DNA of 64,000 nt from Pisolithus tinctorius (GCA_024663395.1 JANFAH010000072.1:62001-126000); one strand, 5' to 3'. Shown: positions 23,384 to 35,263, counted from the stretch's first letter. Numbers and translations: made by a program. Notes: a model not told the origin generated them from the letters alone.

Positions 23384-24004
23384 ATGAACACCTCTGACTA
23401 TGCCACGGAGAGGTATCGAATGAGCACGCCTTGTACTTTGCTCTCCATATCTCCGTCTCTTGCAGCCTTGCATGCCGCCAGATTTCAAAATCTTCACCCT
23501 GAAACAGCTGGTAATCTAAGCAGTACACACTGTTCATACTGCGGGGCGTACGCATTTGACGGACAGGGTTCCACCTTCGTTTTGAGACGCAACAAAAAGA
23601 AGAAGCGAACGGGATATCCCAAGAGAGTGTACAGGAGGGTCTGTCATACGTGCGGACTTGCTACCGACACTCTTGTCCCATGTCTCGATACGACAACCAT
23701 CACTCAATCAGATGCTGCGCCATCCCCACTCCCCTTGAAAAGAGCTCCAGATAGTGCAATAACCGATGCTTCACTGGATAAGTGCGACCTCCCTTCCAAG
23801 CAAGAGATTCCATCTCCGCAAACCTCGACGCTACCCACTCCAATCGAACACTCGCTTCCTCCCCGGTCAAGGAAAAGTCAGGAAAAGAAAGCACAGACCC
23901 TGCGTGAAATGCTTTCCCGTGACCGACAGAGGGAAGAGATCAAGAAGACACAGAAGAAAAATGACACTCAGGGAGGTTTGGCTGCTTTCTTGGAAGGTCT
24001 CTGA
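23384..24004 (+). CDS. Zinc-ribbon protein resembling RNase P/MRP subunit Rpr2/Snm1/RPP21
   Basis: A single exon gives 206 residues. Two cysteine pairs (CSYCGAYAFDG near residue 50 and CHTCGL near residue 87) flank a very basic stretch (RRNKKKKRTGYPKRVYRRV), the layout of the Rpr2/Snm1/RPP21 zinc ribbon that contacts the RNA of RNase P or MRP. A polar Ser/Pro linker follows. The C-terminus is a charged helix ending GGLAAFLEGL, which looks conserved. RNase P trims tRNA 5' ends and RNase MRP cleaves pre-rRNA. The assignment rests on the zinc-ribbon pattern and basic character, so the subunit identity is uncertain. Confidence 0.62.
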   Translation: MNTSDYATERYRMSTPCTLLSISPSLAALHAARFQNLHPETAGNLSSTHCSYCGAYAFDGQGSTFVLRRNKKKKRTGYPKRVYRRVCHTCGLATDTLVPCLDTTTITQSDAAPSPLPLKRAPDSAITDASLDKCDLPSKQEIPSPQTSTLPTPIEHSLPPRSRKSQEKKAQTLREMLSRDRQREEIKKTQKKNDTQGGLAAFLEGL

Positions 24005-26514
24005 ACGGCATGCTTCCGGGGTGAGCGGTTCGTCGAGTTTGCGGATTCTTATCTGAACCGGTCACCTCGTCAGGTCTGGAACCTTTCATCTCCGCGTCGG
24101 CGTGATTATCTATCGCACGTTGCACGTAATGAGCGGAGCTCTGTGATCGGCTGCTGCGCGAGAGGTAGGCGTGTACTGCCTATGGCATTGAAGTAAGTAG
24201 TACCCGAGACTTTCAGCAGAATCTGTACCTGATCTGGAAGCATTGTTTAGACTGCATATACCCTTATACCCACCTCTCAGAGCAGGCTCTAGTAGAACAT
24301 GGACACGAGGGACGCAGGACAAATACCATCTACCATCCTGGACAGCGTTGGCGGATGTTCCGGCTAAACGGGTTCCATGTTACATATGAAGCCTAACGCT
24401 GCTTAATTCACTGTTTCTGTACCGATAGGTAAATCCTAGATCGTTTGGGCTGACTGACACTCTGTTCAGCGTTAGTGCGGATGAATCCACCTGGTCAGTA
24501 GGGAACGTAAACTAAGTTGGCAATAATCAAAGGTAGGGCGTCCAAACGGTAGAAGCATACCTCTGCGGTAGCGAGGAAGGCTTGGAAACCGCAGGAAAGC
24601 TAGGACATGGTTCCCCGAACGAACCTGTTATTGTGATATGACGATGCCATGCCTCGGATCGGGAGGGTCACATACGAGAATACCGATGGAACTGATGGTG
24701 AGAGCCCATGCCAAGGCACGCCAATCCCCGTACCGAGGTTTATGTCGGTCACATTTCCATACTTCCGGTCTCAGGGCGCAAACTTTGCTCAGGAAGCGAA
24801 TAACAGTTGTAGAGAATGGTCCGTCAAGAAGACCTTGTACACAAGAGAGTTCATTAGTTGACTTTTGCAAACCACACCGAACAGACCCACGTCGTGTTCG
24901 CCCACTAAAGCTACGTTCCGACTGTGAGATATGTGGAGCCTCCTCCAGCGACATGAAAAGCAGTAACCCCGGCAGTCAGTGTGGGGCCTGAAGGTGACGA
25001 AGTACCTCACGAAGACACGCGTGATTCGTCGATCGGTAAGGAGATGTATTCCTCGCAGGCTAAAAATCCAGTGAGCTGACTGAGCAGAATATAATAAGCT
25101 GTTATGAAAGCGCATGGCCATACGAGATGGATTATGAGGCCAGCCAACTGAGGCCCATGCACATTTAAAGGAAGAACGCAAAGACAAGAACGATTGTGTA
25201 AGTGCAGTTGTTAATACCACTGCTATGTAGTGACAATCGATTGAATTCAACAATCGTACTAGCAAAAAGAAGACAAACATACTACATATAGCAGTACCAG
25301 TTAAAAGGTTTTGAGGATTATTACTTGGGTCTAATACGAATCCACAGAAATCACGATGGTGGGGTGCCAGAAGTTGGAAAGGGTTCCGAAACAAAGGAAT
25401 AATAGGGCTAGGAAGTGTCTGGCACTTTTGAACAACGTTGCCATTCCTGCAGACTCTGCAGGGGAGGGGGGGGACAATATCATGCACCAACGGTAACGTG
25501 TGCAGCCTGTGCACGAAGGTTCCGGGACAAACTCTAGTATGAATTCTTCATGATTGATAACAGCAGACTAGTAGTGGGGTCACAAAACAAAAACGATTGC
25601 TTGGCAGGAAACCCCATGGAAGCTACCAAGATGGCTGGGCCGGTAAGTAAGACATTTGGGCAATCGAAAATAAATAAATAAATAAAACGGTCACCGTGCT
25701 CCGTAGCTCAAAAGAACTGGGGGATGAAGTGTGGGTGGGCAGGCATTGCGGTTGCCCGAGAACTGTCGCACTATATATCTTGTAGAATCCAGATGGGACA
25801 CGCAGAAAAAGCTAGCAGGATTCATTGCTTGATGGATAGGGCTATATCCATTTCTAAGCGCCCTAACGGTGAGACGAAACCATGCTCACGACGTGGTGTC
25901 CGTAGCACATTGTATATGTATGTATGCCTCAGTCTTATGTATGAGGTGGTGATGTGATTTTCTGCTGTGCACAATACAGAAATGGAAGCCTCAACTTTTG
26001 GGGGCCCACAAATCGTACAACTGCTTGTCCGCAGGATCGAAAGACGTAAGCAGTGTGGTATCAGTACGAATGACTGTTCTGCGAGCGCCGAGGAACGTGG
26101 AACTCTGACTCCGGAGGAACCCTGGGGTCAGCGACTCCTCTGCAGGATAGAAGCTGACAGAATCCGACATAGTGGTTGAGGTGGGCGAACCATCACCCTG
26201 TTCGTGGGATAAATCTCAGGTGTGGTATGAATGTCGCACTACTCACTGACCTCGGTAGAGTGAGTTGCGCGATTCCTGATACTAGGCGTCGCTGACAGGA
26301 CAGTGCCAGATGCAGTATTGCCTGTGAAATGAACAGTGCAAAGCAGAAGTTTCTATCGGGAGGAAAGGGAGTAGTAAAACATACTGGATGAACTCATTTC
26401 CACGACGAGGACAGGCTGGGACGGGGCCGTGAGTTATACGCTTTCCGTTTGTGGATATGTGACGTACCCATAACGCGACCTGTGACGCGCCATCACGCTT
26501 CGCCAGCTGCCACA
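24005..26514. other. Largest gene-poor stretch, 2.5 kb; possible decayed gene on the minus strand
   Basis: I find no complete model. On the minus strand about 24628-25514 there are overlapping open segments. One is hydrophobic (near 25020-25205, with LAGLIIHLVWPCAFITAYY) and one is polar to hydrophobic (24628-24840, RALAWALTISSIGILVCD). Together they suggest pieces of a membrane protein. Frame changes and stops between them cannot be resolved by standard introns. It may be a pseudogene, a highly spliced gene or chance. No transposon termini, transposase motif or tRNA was seen. Confidence 0.4.
25667..25687 (+). repeat. Short AAAT microsatellite
   Basis: This is a run of about five AAAT units, intergenic and probably polymorphic. 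Confidence 0.85.
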
Positions 26515-29317
26515 ATGAACATCTTCAGGAGTCGTAAGTAAAGATAAGACCAACAAAGTAGCATCTTCACTCACACATTACAATACAGTGCTGGCGAAAG
26601 TATGGCGTATGTACTACCTCATTCAGATTTCTCGTTTCGCTCGCTGACCTGGTGTGGCAGAGGATCCCAATGCCGCCGAGGTGGTCAAGATCGAGTCTGG
26701 TCAGTTGTACCTCGTGAGACCTGGAAATATTCGGTCTTCCAGGGAGTGCATGTACGAAATAGCTTCTATTGGTTGAAATTCTTCTTCATGTTATCCTCAG
26801 CTACAATGAAGCGATCGCCACCATTCGTAGAGTCCCTTCGATCGACCACAACTTTCAGCTCGTGATCACCCGCGTATACGAAGAAGGGGATCAAGAGCTA
26901 CTGGAAGATGAAGACGAAAGTACGTAAATTTTTTCTCATCACGATGTTCCGTGTCTGTAATAGCTCTTCAGCCGACGAGGAAAGGGTGTTCTTAATCAGC
27001 GAAGAACTAGAGTTTCGTCCAGGGGTAGGCGAAGCAGACAGTCAAGCTACGTTCGTCTGGCGCGATCTGGACGGAGACGTAGACGAGCTCTACGAGTTCG
27101 TCATGACGGAAGAGACAAATGGGCCCACCAGGGCTTTCTTCGAAACCTGTATGTACCGCGCCATGTACGAAAGGAAGTACAGGATGAGTGCGGACAACAT
27201 TGGTGATCAAGATCTATCTGAATTCACTTGGAAGTGAGTGGATCGTTTCCGTTCCTTCACTATTCACTGACTATCCGGAAGACCTCCAGCCCCGGAGGGA
27301 GCAGGGAAAGTTCCTCTGGTAGCGTCCGAGGGCCCATCACCGGCACGATCCCGCGAGCCTTCTAGTCCGTCACGAAAGGTGACGAAATTTAGCCCTAAAA
27401 AGGTCAAAGCTATGCCTGCCAACACTGCCACGGTCGTCGGAGAAGACGCCCAATTCTTCGTGTGGGACGTTGAAGTGGACGGATTTGTAAGTGCCCATGA
27501 TGGATTGTTGAGGGCCAAGATCCTCGAAAGCACATCAAACGACTACAATTACTGGATTGTGGCTACGGATGAAGAGGAGGATCTTATTATGCACAAGATT
27601 GCAGCGGATATGAACCCCCGTTGGTCGCCGAAAACTCAGTCCCTGACATGGAACTTCTACGTCGACGGTGCATACGGCAGCTGGGCATTTCAGTTCAACT
27701 CAACTGATGCTTATGAAAACTTCAAAGTCGCCTTTGCTCGAGCAGCTTGGGAGACTCTTCATCACACTCCTTTCAACAAGATCAAGGTAAGTCATGGCTG
27801 TTCCTGGTAGTTATCCAGAATTCATGTATGACCAAGCCCGATGAGCAAGCATACGTAATAAGTGCCACCAACGAAGACGTCGAGATGCGCGACGCCCAAA
27901 ATGAAGAAGAGGATGAAGAGGAAGTTGTATCTGAGCTTGACCCCGACGAGGGTACGTCCGGTACCTTACTCCTTTTTTGTCGCATATTCATTCTACTATC
28001 AAGAACCAAGTGAAGATGAAGAGGATGAAGAGGAAGATGCTGTGTCTCCTCAGCTTCAGGGAGAAAGGAACTCGCAATTGACCATCGGTTACAAGGGTGA
28101 CCGTTCTTACGTTGTGCGAGGGAATAATATCGGAGTATTTTCTCATACTGGCCACAACCAAGTCAAGTACTACGCGACTATCAGTAAGATCTCCACTCCA
28201 AAAGGGAGGGAATTCAAGCCACGCGAGGTATTTATTACTATTCTGATTTTCTGACAAAACTACTGAAGGTTCGTGTCCAAGGTAATGCTACATGATCAGG
28301 ACACCAAGATGGTCTTGATGAACCCGTCCGAGCCCCGTTCCTTATATAACATGGACATTGAACGTGGCAAGGTGGTCGAGGAATGGAAAGTCCATGAAGA
28401 TGTGACAGTCGACCACATTGCGCCGGATAACAAATTCGCGCAAATGACTCCAGAGCAGACCCTCGTAGGCGCTTCACACAACGCCCTTTTCCGGATAGAC
28501 CCCCGTATATCCGGTCTTAAAATGGTCGACAGCCAGTACAAGCAGTATGTCAGCAAAAATAGATTTTCGGGCCTGGCTACGACCTCAAGCGGAAAGCTGG
28601 CTGTGGCGAGTGCGAAGGGCGACATTAGACTCTTCGATTCCATTGGGAAGAACGCGAAGACGGCATTGCCGCCCCTCGGAGATCCTATTATTGGTATCGA
28701 TGTTACTGCAGATGGACGGTGGATCGTGGCAACCACCAAGGCATATCTCCTCTTGATTGACACGTTGATTGGGGAGGGGCGGTACGCTGGTTCCCTCGGC
28801 TTTGATCGTAGTTTCCCCGCGAACGCCAAACCGATGCCACGACGCTTGCAACTTCGTGCTGAGCACGTTGCGTACATGAACCAGGAGATTAATTTCTCCC
28901 CCGCCCGGTAAGTTTTGTCGCCCACATGCCATTGTTTTCCCGATGAAAGCGAGTCCCCTAGATTCAATCAAGGGGAAGGACAAGTGGAAAACGCGATTGT
29001 TACGTCAACAGGTCAATATGTTATTGCGTGGGACTTCGCGAAAGTGAAGAAAGGCCAACTTGACAAGTACGAGATCAAGAAGTATGAAGACAACGTCGTA
29101 CAGGACAATTTTAAGTTCGGAGATGACAAAGAGATAGTGAGTGCTGCGGACACGCCTGTTCCCGTCCCTTACCCCTCCCTTTCTTTAGATTGTCGCGCTA
29201 GAGAACAATGTATTAGCGATCAACAAGAAGAACTTGAAGCGACCTACGAGGGCGTCTCTCGCCGGACCAATGATTGGTCTACACAACAGGTCCAGCATTG
29301 TAAATAGCCCTTACTAA
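26515..29317 (+). CDS. VID27: VID27 family protein
   Basis: Eleven exons (26515-26533, 26589-26606, 26661-26751, 26801-26919, 26972-27233, 27282-27786, 27837-27951, 28004-28227, 28282-28907, 28962-29136, 29189-29317) give 760 residues. The first two exons are only 19 and 18 nt. The N-terminal part (VKIESGQLYLVRPG, FLISEELEFRP) and PH-like middle (FFVWDVEVDGFV, WSPKTQSLTWNF) match VID27. Acidic Glu/Asp runs follow, then the C-terminal beta-propeller (SGLATTSSGKLAVASAKGDIRLFD, IGIDVTADGRWIVATTKAYLLLID). In yeast Vid27 is tied to vacuole import and degradation of gluconeogenic enzymes; its mechanism is not known. The exon 7 acceptor has two options; I chose the one giving a 50-bp intron. Confidence 0.93.
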
Positions 29318-29514
29318 TCACTCTTCATGAAATGGGGCGGCGTGTCAACGGGAGGCGTGGTATGCAGTGATCCAATACCCAATGTATATTTGTATGTGCT
29401 CTCAGAAGATGGTATCCTGAATCCGCTAATAGTAAACGCCCCAAGAGATTGGCAATGTGGTAAATAACACAAATAAATCACCCACTCGTTATATTTTCCT
29501 GCTACGGTCGGTAT

Positions 29515-30153
29515 CTATATGTCAGTACCCTTCTCCTTCACGTCAGTTTGACTCCGCGCTTGTACATGTACACTGTCCCTCGAGTCCATGTATCTCCATA
29601 CACCAAGATGCCACATAACCCGGGGTATCATCAAAGTCAGTCCTATAATGACGGTGGTCCAGAGCATCGGACTCCAGCGCGCAACGTCCCATCTTTCATC
29701 ACCCAAAGCCCACAGCGTCACGTAGAGATGCAAGACGTCGCCGATAAGAAGTGGGATCAACAGTGCACGAACAATCTTTTCCTGCATGTCAACTTGGGAA
29801 GCTAGGTGCCTTCGCGCAGCAGTTAACACGAAAAAATTTATTAATCCCATAAGGGCACAGACGTGAGCAAGCTGAACGACCGTGACGACTGAAGCCCTTG
29901 GCAGGGGAGTAGGCGGGGGACTGTCAGCTGGCCAAGGCGCTTGAGTGTTGTGGGTCTGTGAGGACGAGGGTTTACTGAGACACATTAGGCACAGAAAATC
30001 AAAAGTCGTCACCGTTTCGGGGTCGTAGACTGCACCTATGAAGCCCAGAATGGTTAATGCGGGCTCATAATACGCGAAGAGCGCATAATAGAAGTCAGGA
30101 ATGGCTGACTGTGGGCTCTGCAATGGTCCTGGCTTTGTAAGGGAATTGGACAT
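29515..30153 (-). CDS. Fungal four-helix membrane protein, DUF7704-like
   Basis: A single exon gives 212 residues. The opening SAIPDFYYALFAYYEPALTILGFIGA is typical of a fungal membrane family I associate with DUF7704. Four hydrophobic segments can be seen (near residues 24-42, 90-112, 125-148 and 160-180), with a Pro-rich loop between the first two and a polar C-terminal tail. No catalytic motif is visible. In other fungi relatives occur beside secondary-metabolism genes, but the neighbours here (VID27, FEX) are not of that kind. Function unknown. Confidence 0.72.
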   Translation of the reverse strand: MSNSLTKPGPLQSPQSAIPDFYYALFAYYEPALTILGFIGAVYDPETVTTFDFLCLMCLSKPSSSQTHNTQAPWPADSPPPTPLPRASVVTVVQLAHVCALMGLINFFVLTAARRHLASQVDMQEKIVRALLIPLLIGDVLHLYVTLWALGDERWDVARWSPMLWTTVIIGLTLMIPRVMWHLGVWRYMDSRDSVHVQARSQTDVKEKGTDI

Positions 30154-30749
30154 GGTGAGGTGACAGCAGGTGTGAACCCCTTGTCATTGATTGGTGAGAT
30201 GCTGTCTGGAGTGAGAGTGATTACGGGGCAACCGTGTTTCACCTGGTCAGCACCGAACCGGCTGTGAAAGGGTGCCGAGAACTGGCGTCACGTCTGTCAT
30301 GGCGTTTACTGTAATAAAAGAACAGCTATAATCAGATCAAGCTTGGAAGTCAGAACTGCTTGCATTCGAACCGGCCCTAAGCAAGCCAATCACTGATGTT
30401 TTTTTCTTTCTTTCCTCTTCTTCATGAAACTTCACGGTCCTTTTTACCAGGCGGGCAGGTCTTCTCCTCCACACTCAACTCGCCAAATGGCGTGACCAAG
30501 ACTGCTTTCTGTGTTATGGAAATGGAGGGTTATAATGCACAACTTGATGGGTTTGGTCACACACCTGCCCAATGTGAGGCCGTGCTTCGCACCCTTCTGA
30601 CATGCGCTTCCCACTCTATCTTTTCATTATCTCGTATCATAGACTGCACTGTCTGCACAGTATGTCTGTAGTAGCTTGAGTACTCCGTGTCGAGTTTCTT
30701 GTTATGTAATCCACCCGAAGTTGCTTGCTTGCTCTTCTCGAAGCTACAT
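30154..30749. other. Divergent intergenic region, DUF7704-like / FEX
   Basis: This 596-bp promoter region lies between two divergent genes. T-rich and CT-rich tracts occur near 30398-30430. No gene is supported; the open frames on the minus strand look like shadows. Confidence 0.45.
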
Positions 30750-32070
30750 ATGGAGCACGAGTATAAATCCTCTGCTGCGGTCTCCATAAACACACCGAAC
30801 TGCAGTGCACCAGAGTCTGGAGAATGCGCAATTCAGACAGCTGGGACGCATACTCATGGATCGGACGTCGGGTTTGCGATCGCTCACCACCAAGCCGTGA
30901 GGAGCGTGGAATCTCTCGCTACGATAGATCGTCCTCCAAGCGACGCAGAAGAACTCCCTCCTTCGAAGATATACCACCCACTTTCTCCTCATGTCCTGGC
31001 GCTCCTCATGCCTTCTTCCGTCTTTGGGACCCTCGCTAGGCTCGGTCTAGAGGCTCTTACGACCTACAATGGACAGAGCGTGTTCGCTTTGGCATACGCG
31101 CAGGCCACTGGTTGTTTCATTATGGGGATTGCGCTGGGCATGAGAGCCCCTTTTGGGAGATAGTAAGCCTGTGGTCTTGTTCTTAGTCACATTGATTATT
31201 GACTTAAGCAGCTATGGACCCTTGTACACGGCAATGACAACAGGTCGGCTCGGTGACTGTATTTCCGCGATAGTACCTTTACACCTAGCTTTTCAGGATT
31301 CTGTGGATCGTTGACTACGTTTTCCGGATGGCAAGTGGATGTCTTCGACTCGTGGGTGAATGCCGGATATTATCCCAGAGCAGGTCTCCAAAATGTCTGG
31401 TTCCTTCGAAATCGTCTGCAATATCGATCCTTAAACCCCTTTACGTTTTCAGTTCCTTGATGGCCTTACCAAAACTTGGGTTACTCTCGTGGTTTCCCTG
31501 GCTTCGCTATCGTTTGGCGTACATGTATGTGGGTTGATCGTGCCCTACTTCCCCGCACCACGCCCTCCAAGCAGAGGCTTCCGGTACACCTTAACCGTGG
31601 CATCAGTCCTGGCTTACGCTGCGACATTCCCCGCGTACTTTTGCCTGCCCGCCGATTTTCGCCATCAGGCAACTGCAGCGCTCCTATTTTCCTATCCAGG
31701 AACGTTATCTCGGTATCTCCTCTCCATATATCTCAACCAGCGCAGCAAGTATTTTCCTCTCGGAACATTTGCCGCCAATGCGATTGGGACTGCCCTTCTC
31801 GGACTATTCCACGTATTACAGAATCTCCCTTCGTCTGTGTCACCTGCTGCATGTTCCCTTCTCCAAGGGCTTGGCGATGGGTACTGTGGGTGTCTCACTA
31901 CGATAAGTACGTTCGCCGCAGAGGTAGTTGCGTTAGGGGGATGGAAGTCTTGGCTTTACGTGGTGATTAGCTGGTGTATGGGACAGCTACTACTCTTGAT
32001 CATCATGGGGACGTCGTTCTGGGCGGGTCATGTGAATGAGCGTATGACCTGCACATTTAAGGCTTCATGA
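30750..32070 (+). CDS. FEX1: Fluoride export channel, two-domain FEX (CrcB/Fluc fold)
   Basis: Four exons (30750-31162, 31212-31243, 31297-31394, 31453-32070) give 386 residues. A polar N-terminal tail of about 85 residues precedes two CrcB domains. Domain 1 holds YYGPLYTAMTTGFCGSLTTFSGWQ, and domain 2 holds FAANAIGTALLG and GYCGCLTTISTFA. FEX proteins let fluoride leave the cell down its gradient and protect fungi from toxic F-. Fusing two Fluc domains into one chain is the eukaryotic form. In domain 1 the pore-region Asn found in domain 2 (ANAIG) is replaced by Gln (AQATG), so the two halves are probably unequal. The exon 3 donor was chosen by frame. Confidence 0.92.
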
Positions 32071-32236
32071 ACGATTTCGATAGTGTTACTCTGTTTACAA
32101 GTACTCAACCGCTGGCTAAGAGGGCTTGTGTGAGCCTGTGTCATTGAGCGGAGCTCCAATCGTTGGCATTGCCATTTTGAGTGAGATATGCGGGCAGGGT
32201 ATTAGTGGAAACTCGCCAAAACGACTTCAGCTGGTC

Positions 32237-33768
32237 ATGATGTCACGCCCAACCGAAGGAAACGAGGACGAGGTTGAACTGGCGGAGGAAGTCATCAGTG
32301 GAAATGGTGAAATTGACGAGGTGATGGAAGAGGTTGAGGAGGGATACAGTGAGCAGCTCGAGCCTCACGAGTCCACCTCCAACTGACCCCATCGCCTCAC
32401 CTCTAGCATCATCGACACCTACATCAACACTTACATGGATTAGCTGGTTCTGCTCTCTTCCTGGTCACGAATACTTTAGCGAAGTGGCAGAGGATTTCAT
32501 TGAAGATGATTTCAACCTCACTGGCCTAAACACCATGGTACCATTTTGGAAGGAAGCGATGGAGATGGTTTTGGACGTCGAGCCAGGTATTCTTCTACTC
32601 AGATTGCACGCCAAGGTCGCTATAACACATTTCCCTCGACAGATGAGGACTCTTCAAGAATTCCAGACGTTTCCATAGTCGAGGCGTCTGCCGAACTGTT
32701 GTACGGTCTCGTTCACCAGCGTTATATTCTTACACGTGCAGGCCTACAATCCATGGTTTGTTCTCGGTGATCATATGCTTTGTCCGACTGATCTTATGCG
32801 TTGTACAGGTGGAAAAATACGAAAGTGCCGCTTTCGGGATCTGTCCGCGAGTGTACTGTGTGGGGTGCAACGTTGTTCCATGTGGTCGTTCCGATTTGCC
32901 TGGAATCGACACCGTGAAGTTATACTGCCCGAATTGCAATGACATTTATGCTCCTCCCAGTAGTCGCTTCCAGGGTGTTGATGGTGCCGCGTGTCTCTAT
33001 TAATATTTCTCCTGCCTCTACTCACGGCCCTTTGAGGAATATAGGGGCATTTTTTGGTACCACGTTCGCACATCTATTTTTCCAAACATATCGCGAGCTT
33101 GCGCCAGCACCTTTCTACAAGCTCTCGCTGTCCGCAGATTCCTCCTTGTCACCTGGACGGTCGCCACTCAGTGATTCAGGCAATAGTACATCTCGACCAT
33201 CACCGTTCGTGAATCCGAACCCGCATGGAGGTCAAAAACGGCCAGAGGGGCGCGTGTATTCCCCGCGAGTATATGGCTTCAAAGTGAGCGAACAAGCGAA
33301 GTCTGGCCCTCGTATGCAGTGGTTGCGGCTGAGACCCCAAAGCCCGGACGAACTGGATTTGGTAGATTGGCGTGGAAGATGGATAGATGACGAGTATGAT
33401 GACGTAGATGAGGTGGATGAGGAAGACAGACGGATGGAGGATTTCGATCCGGTAGGAGACCTGTTCTGAATGGTATCTCGCTACTCATTTAGGTAATCCA
33501 TTGAGGACAGGATGCCGCTGATGGGGAAGAAGAGGAAGAAGAAGAAGAGGAGGAGGAGGAGGAAGGGGATGAGGAAGGGGGTCGTAGACACCAAGCTAGA
33601 GGTGAGCAGTCTGTCGACTTGATGCCGCCGCCAACACCTATCCACCTGCCTTCCTCTGCTCGCACCTCACCGACATCTGACCCAACTCGCCTTCAAGAGA
33701 ACTTCAACCACGCAGCAGCGAGGAGTTCGGTGCCAACTGGAAGGGTGAGGGTGGTCAGGCAATACTGA
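32237..33768 (+). CDS. CKB1: Casein kinase 2 regulatory (beta) subunit with long acidic tail
   Basis: Six exons (32237-32348, 32407-32586, 32643-32755, 32809-32983, 33045-33451, 33511-33768) give 414 residues. Core features are STLTWISWFCSLPGHEYF, VAEDFIEDDFNLTGLN, LLYGLVHQRYILTRAG, the zinc ribbon (CPRVYCVGC and YCPNC) and DGAFFGTTFAHLFFQTYREL. CK2 beta dimerises through the zinc ribbon and steers the CK2 tetramer to substrates. The N-terminus and C-terminus are long extensions. The latter includes LDLVDWRGRWIDDEYDD and a run of about 13 glutamates encoded near 33526-33570. A GTGAGC donor occurs at 33602, so the tail could be spliced differently. Confidence 0.93.
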
Positions 33769-34418
33769 ATCATTACCGAGGTAAATCTCCAGTTAGCACA
33801 ACTATGTCCTCCAGACCACAACGCCCCGTGAATATCAATGTAGTTGGCTCACACACTCCTCCACCCATCATCGCAAGTAGCTACGTCTGTCCATGAGCAT
33901 TATAGGGTTCGATCAGTTGTTTTGCTCAGACTCTGGATATGTGGCGAAACACAGCTTTTCTTCTTGAGCATTTCAGTGTTCCGACGGTTCTGTTGTCCCC
34001 ATCCCGTTGGGTTAGTAAATTTCTGGTTAAAAAAAAAACGTGTATTCTACGAGGTAATGGACTAGATACACGTTATTTAAATTGGACATGATGACTACAG
34101 GGACCCAGGGCAAGGATTCTTTGAAGTGACAGGAGGCCTACCGTGCATAGTCAGTGCTGTAAGACCACCTCTGCGGGCGGAGCAAGGCTGGGCATGCGGT
34201 GATGAAGGACTTCCGATGATCCGTTCTACCTGTGCTACGAACGAGTCCGTGCACACAGGACACCGTTGGGTTTCATCATGTCATACCTCCATTTTTGGCG
34301 GTATGTTCTCACAGACAAATCAACTGTACAGGTCCAAGCCACCATGATCACTGTGGTCTCTGCGCAACGCGACGTAACGCGAAGCAGCAACGTCAACCCT
34401 CGAAGAACGGTCAAGATC
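33769..34418. other. Intergenic upstream of eL36
   Basis: No gene seen. An A9 tract lies near 34029. As this precedes a ribosomal protein gene it probably contains its promoter and perhaps a spliced 5' leader, but I cannot place one. Confidence 0.4.
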
Positions 34419-34885
34419 ATGGCTCGTACCAGTATGTTTTCGTGGCATTGGACGGAGTAGCTCACGGACTGACCAGAGCAGATCTGCGTTATGGCTTGAA
34501 CAAGGGATATCCTACCACCCCCCTTCCCAAGGCATCTCGCCCAAGCCAGCGGAAGGGCATTCAGTCAACGAAAAACAAGTTCGTGCACTCGATAATTCGC
34601 GAGGTTGCAGGATTCTCGCCTTATGAGAGACGAGTACTGGAGTTGCTACGAAACTCCAAGGTATGTTTACGTGGGATAGACAGAGAGCGTGACCATAATC
34701 GATTCAACAGGACAAAAAGGCGCGGAAGTTGACCAAGAAGCGGGTGAGTTCTAGTCAACATATCTTGCCTTTCGTAGCCTAAGGAATCCATACTTTCTCG
34801 ATCTCAGCTTGGTACAATGCTGCGCTCGAAGCGCAAACTCGAGGAGCTTGGTACTGTCATTCAGGAGAGCCGACGGGCACACTGA
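34419..34885 (+). CDS. RPL36: 60S ribosomal protein eL36
   Basis: Four exons (34419-34431, 34482-34660, 34711-34743, 34808-34885) give exactly 100 residues, the usual eL36 length. The first exon is 13 nt (MART plus one base). The protein continues [47 protein letters not shown] and [18 protein letters not shown]. eL36 is a basic surface protein of the large subunit. Short first exons are common in ribosomal protein genes of basidiomycetes. Confidence 0.97.
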
Positions 34886-35263
34886 ACGACATTCTCGATT
34901 TTATGCATTAGCTCAGTAAATTCGTGTTACTCTCCACCTCATGCATGCTATGCCATGTCTATGTATTACACACTGCGACTCTTCGGAAGGTTTCATTATG
35001 CAGAGAGCGTTGGTCACAGTTTTGTCAGCCGAGAAACCATGGTCGGCCGACGCCGTGTTTGAAACTCCGCATCCCGTCGGGTTGCAGTTGAAATGCCGAG
35101 ATGCCGGCTCGGATCACATCACTTTATTACGTCACGCGACTGATTTTTTGTGCGTGATGCGTCGGCATCGGATTTTGCGGTTGAGAAACTGAACTCTGGC
35201 ACTGGCTTGCCCATCGAGTAGCATCTATTTAACTGTGTCGTTTCACCGCCTGCAGCTGCTCGA
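34886..35263. other. Intergenic, eL36 to VTT gene
   Basis: Nothing supportable in 378 bp. It probably holds the 3' end of eL36 and the promoter of the next gene. Confidence 0.4.

Noticed and set aside
24789..25514. 241-codon minus-strand ORF as a gene
   Set aside because: No family motif, poor agreement with neighbouring open segments, and other frames look more protein-like in parts. Kept only as a possible decayed locus.
28296..28967. 223-codon minus-strand ORF
   Set aside because: Antisense shadow of the VID27 propeller exon.
30360..30385. TTCGAA context resembling a tRNA T-loop
   Set aside because: The flanking bases do not pair as a T stem, and no acceptor or anticodon arm is found.
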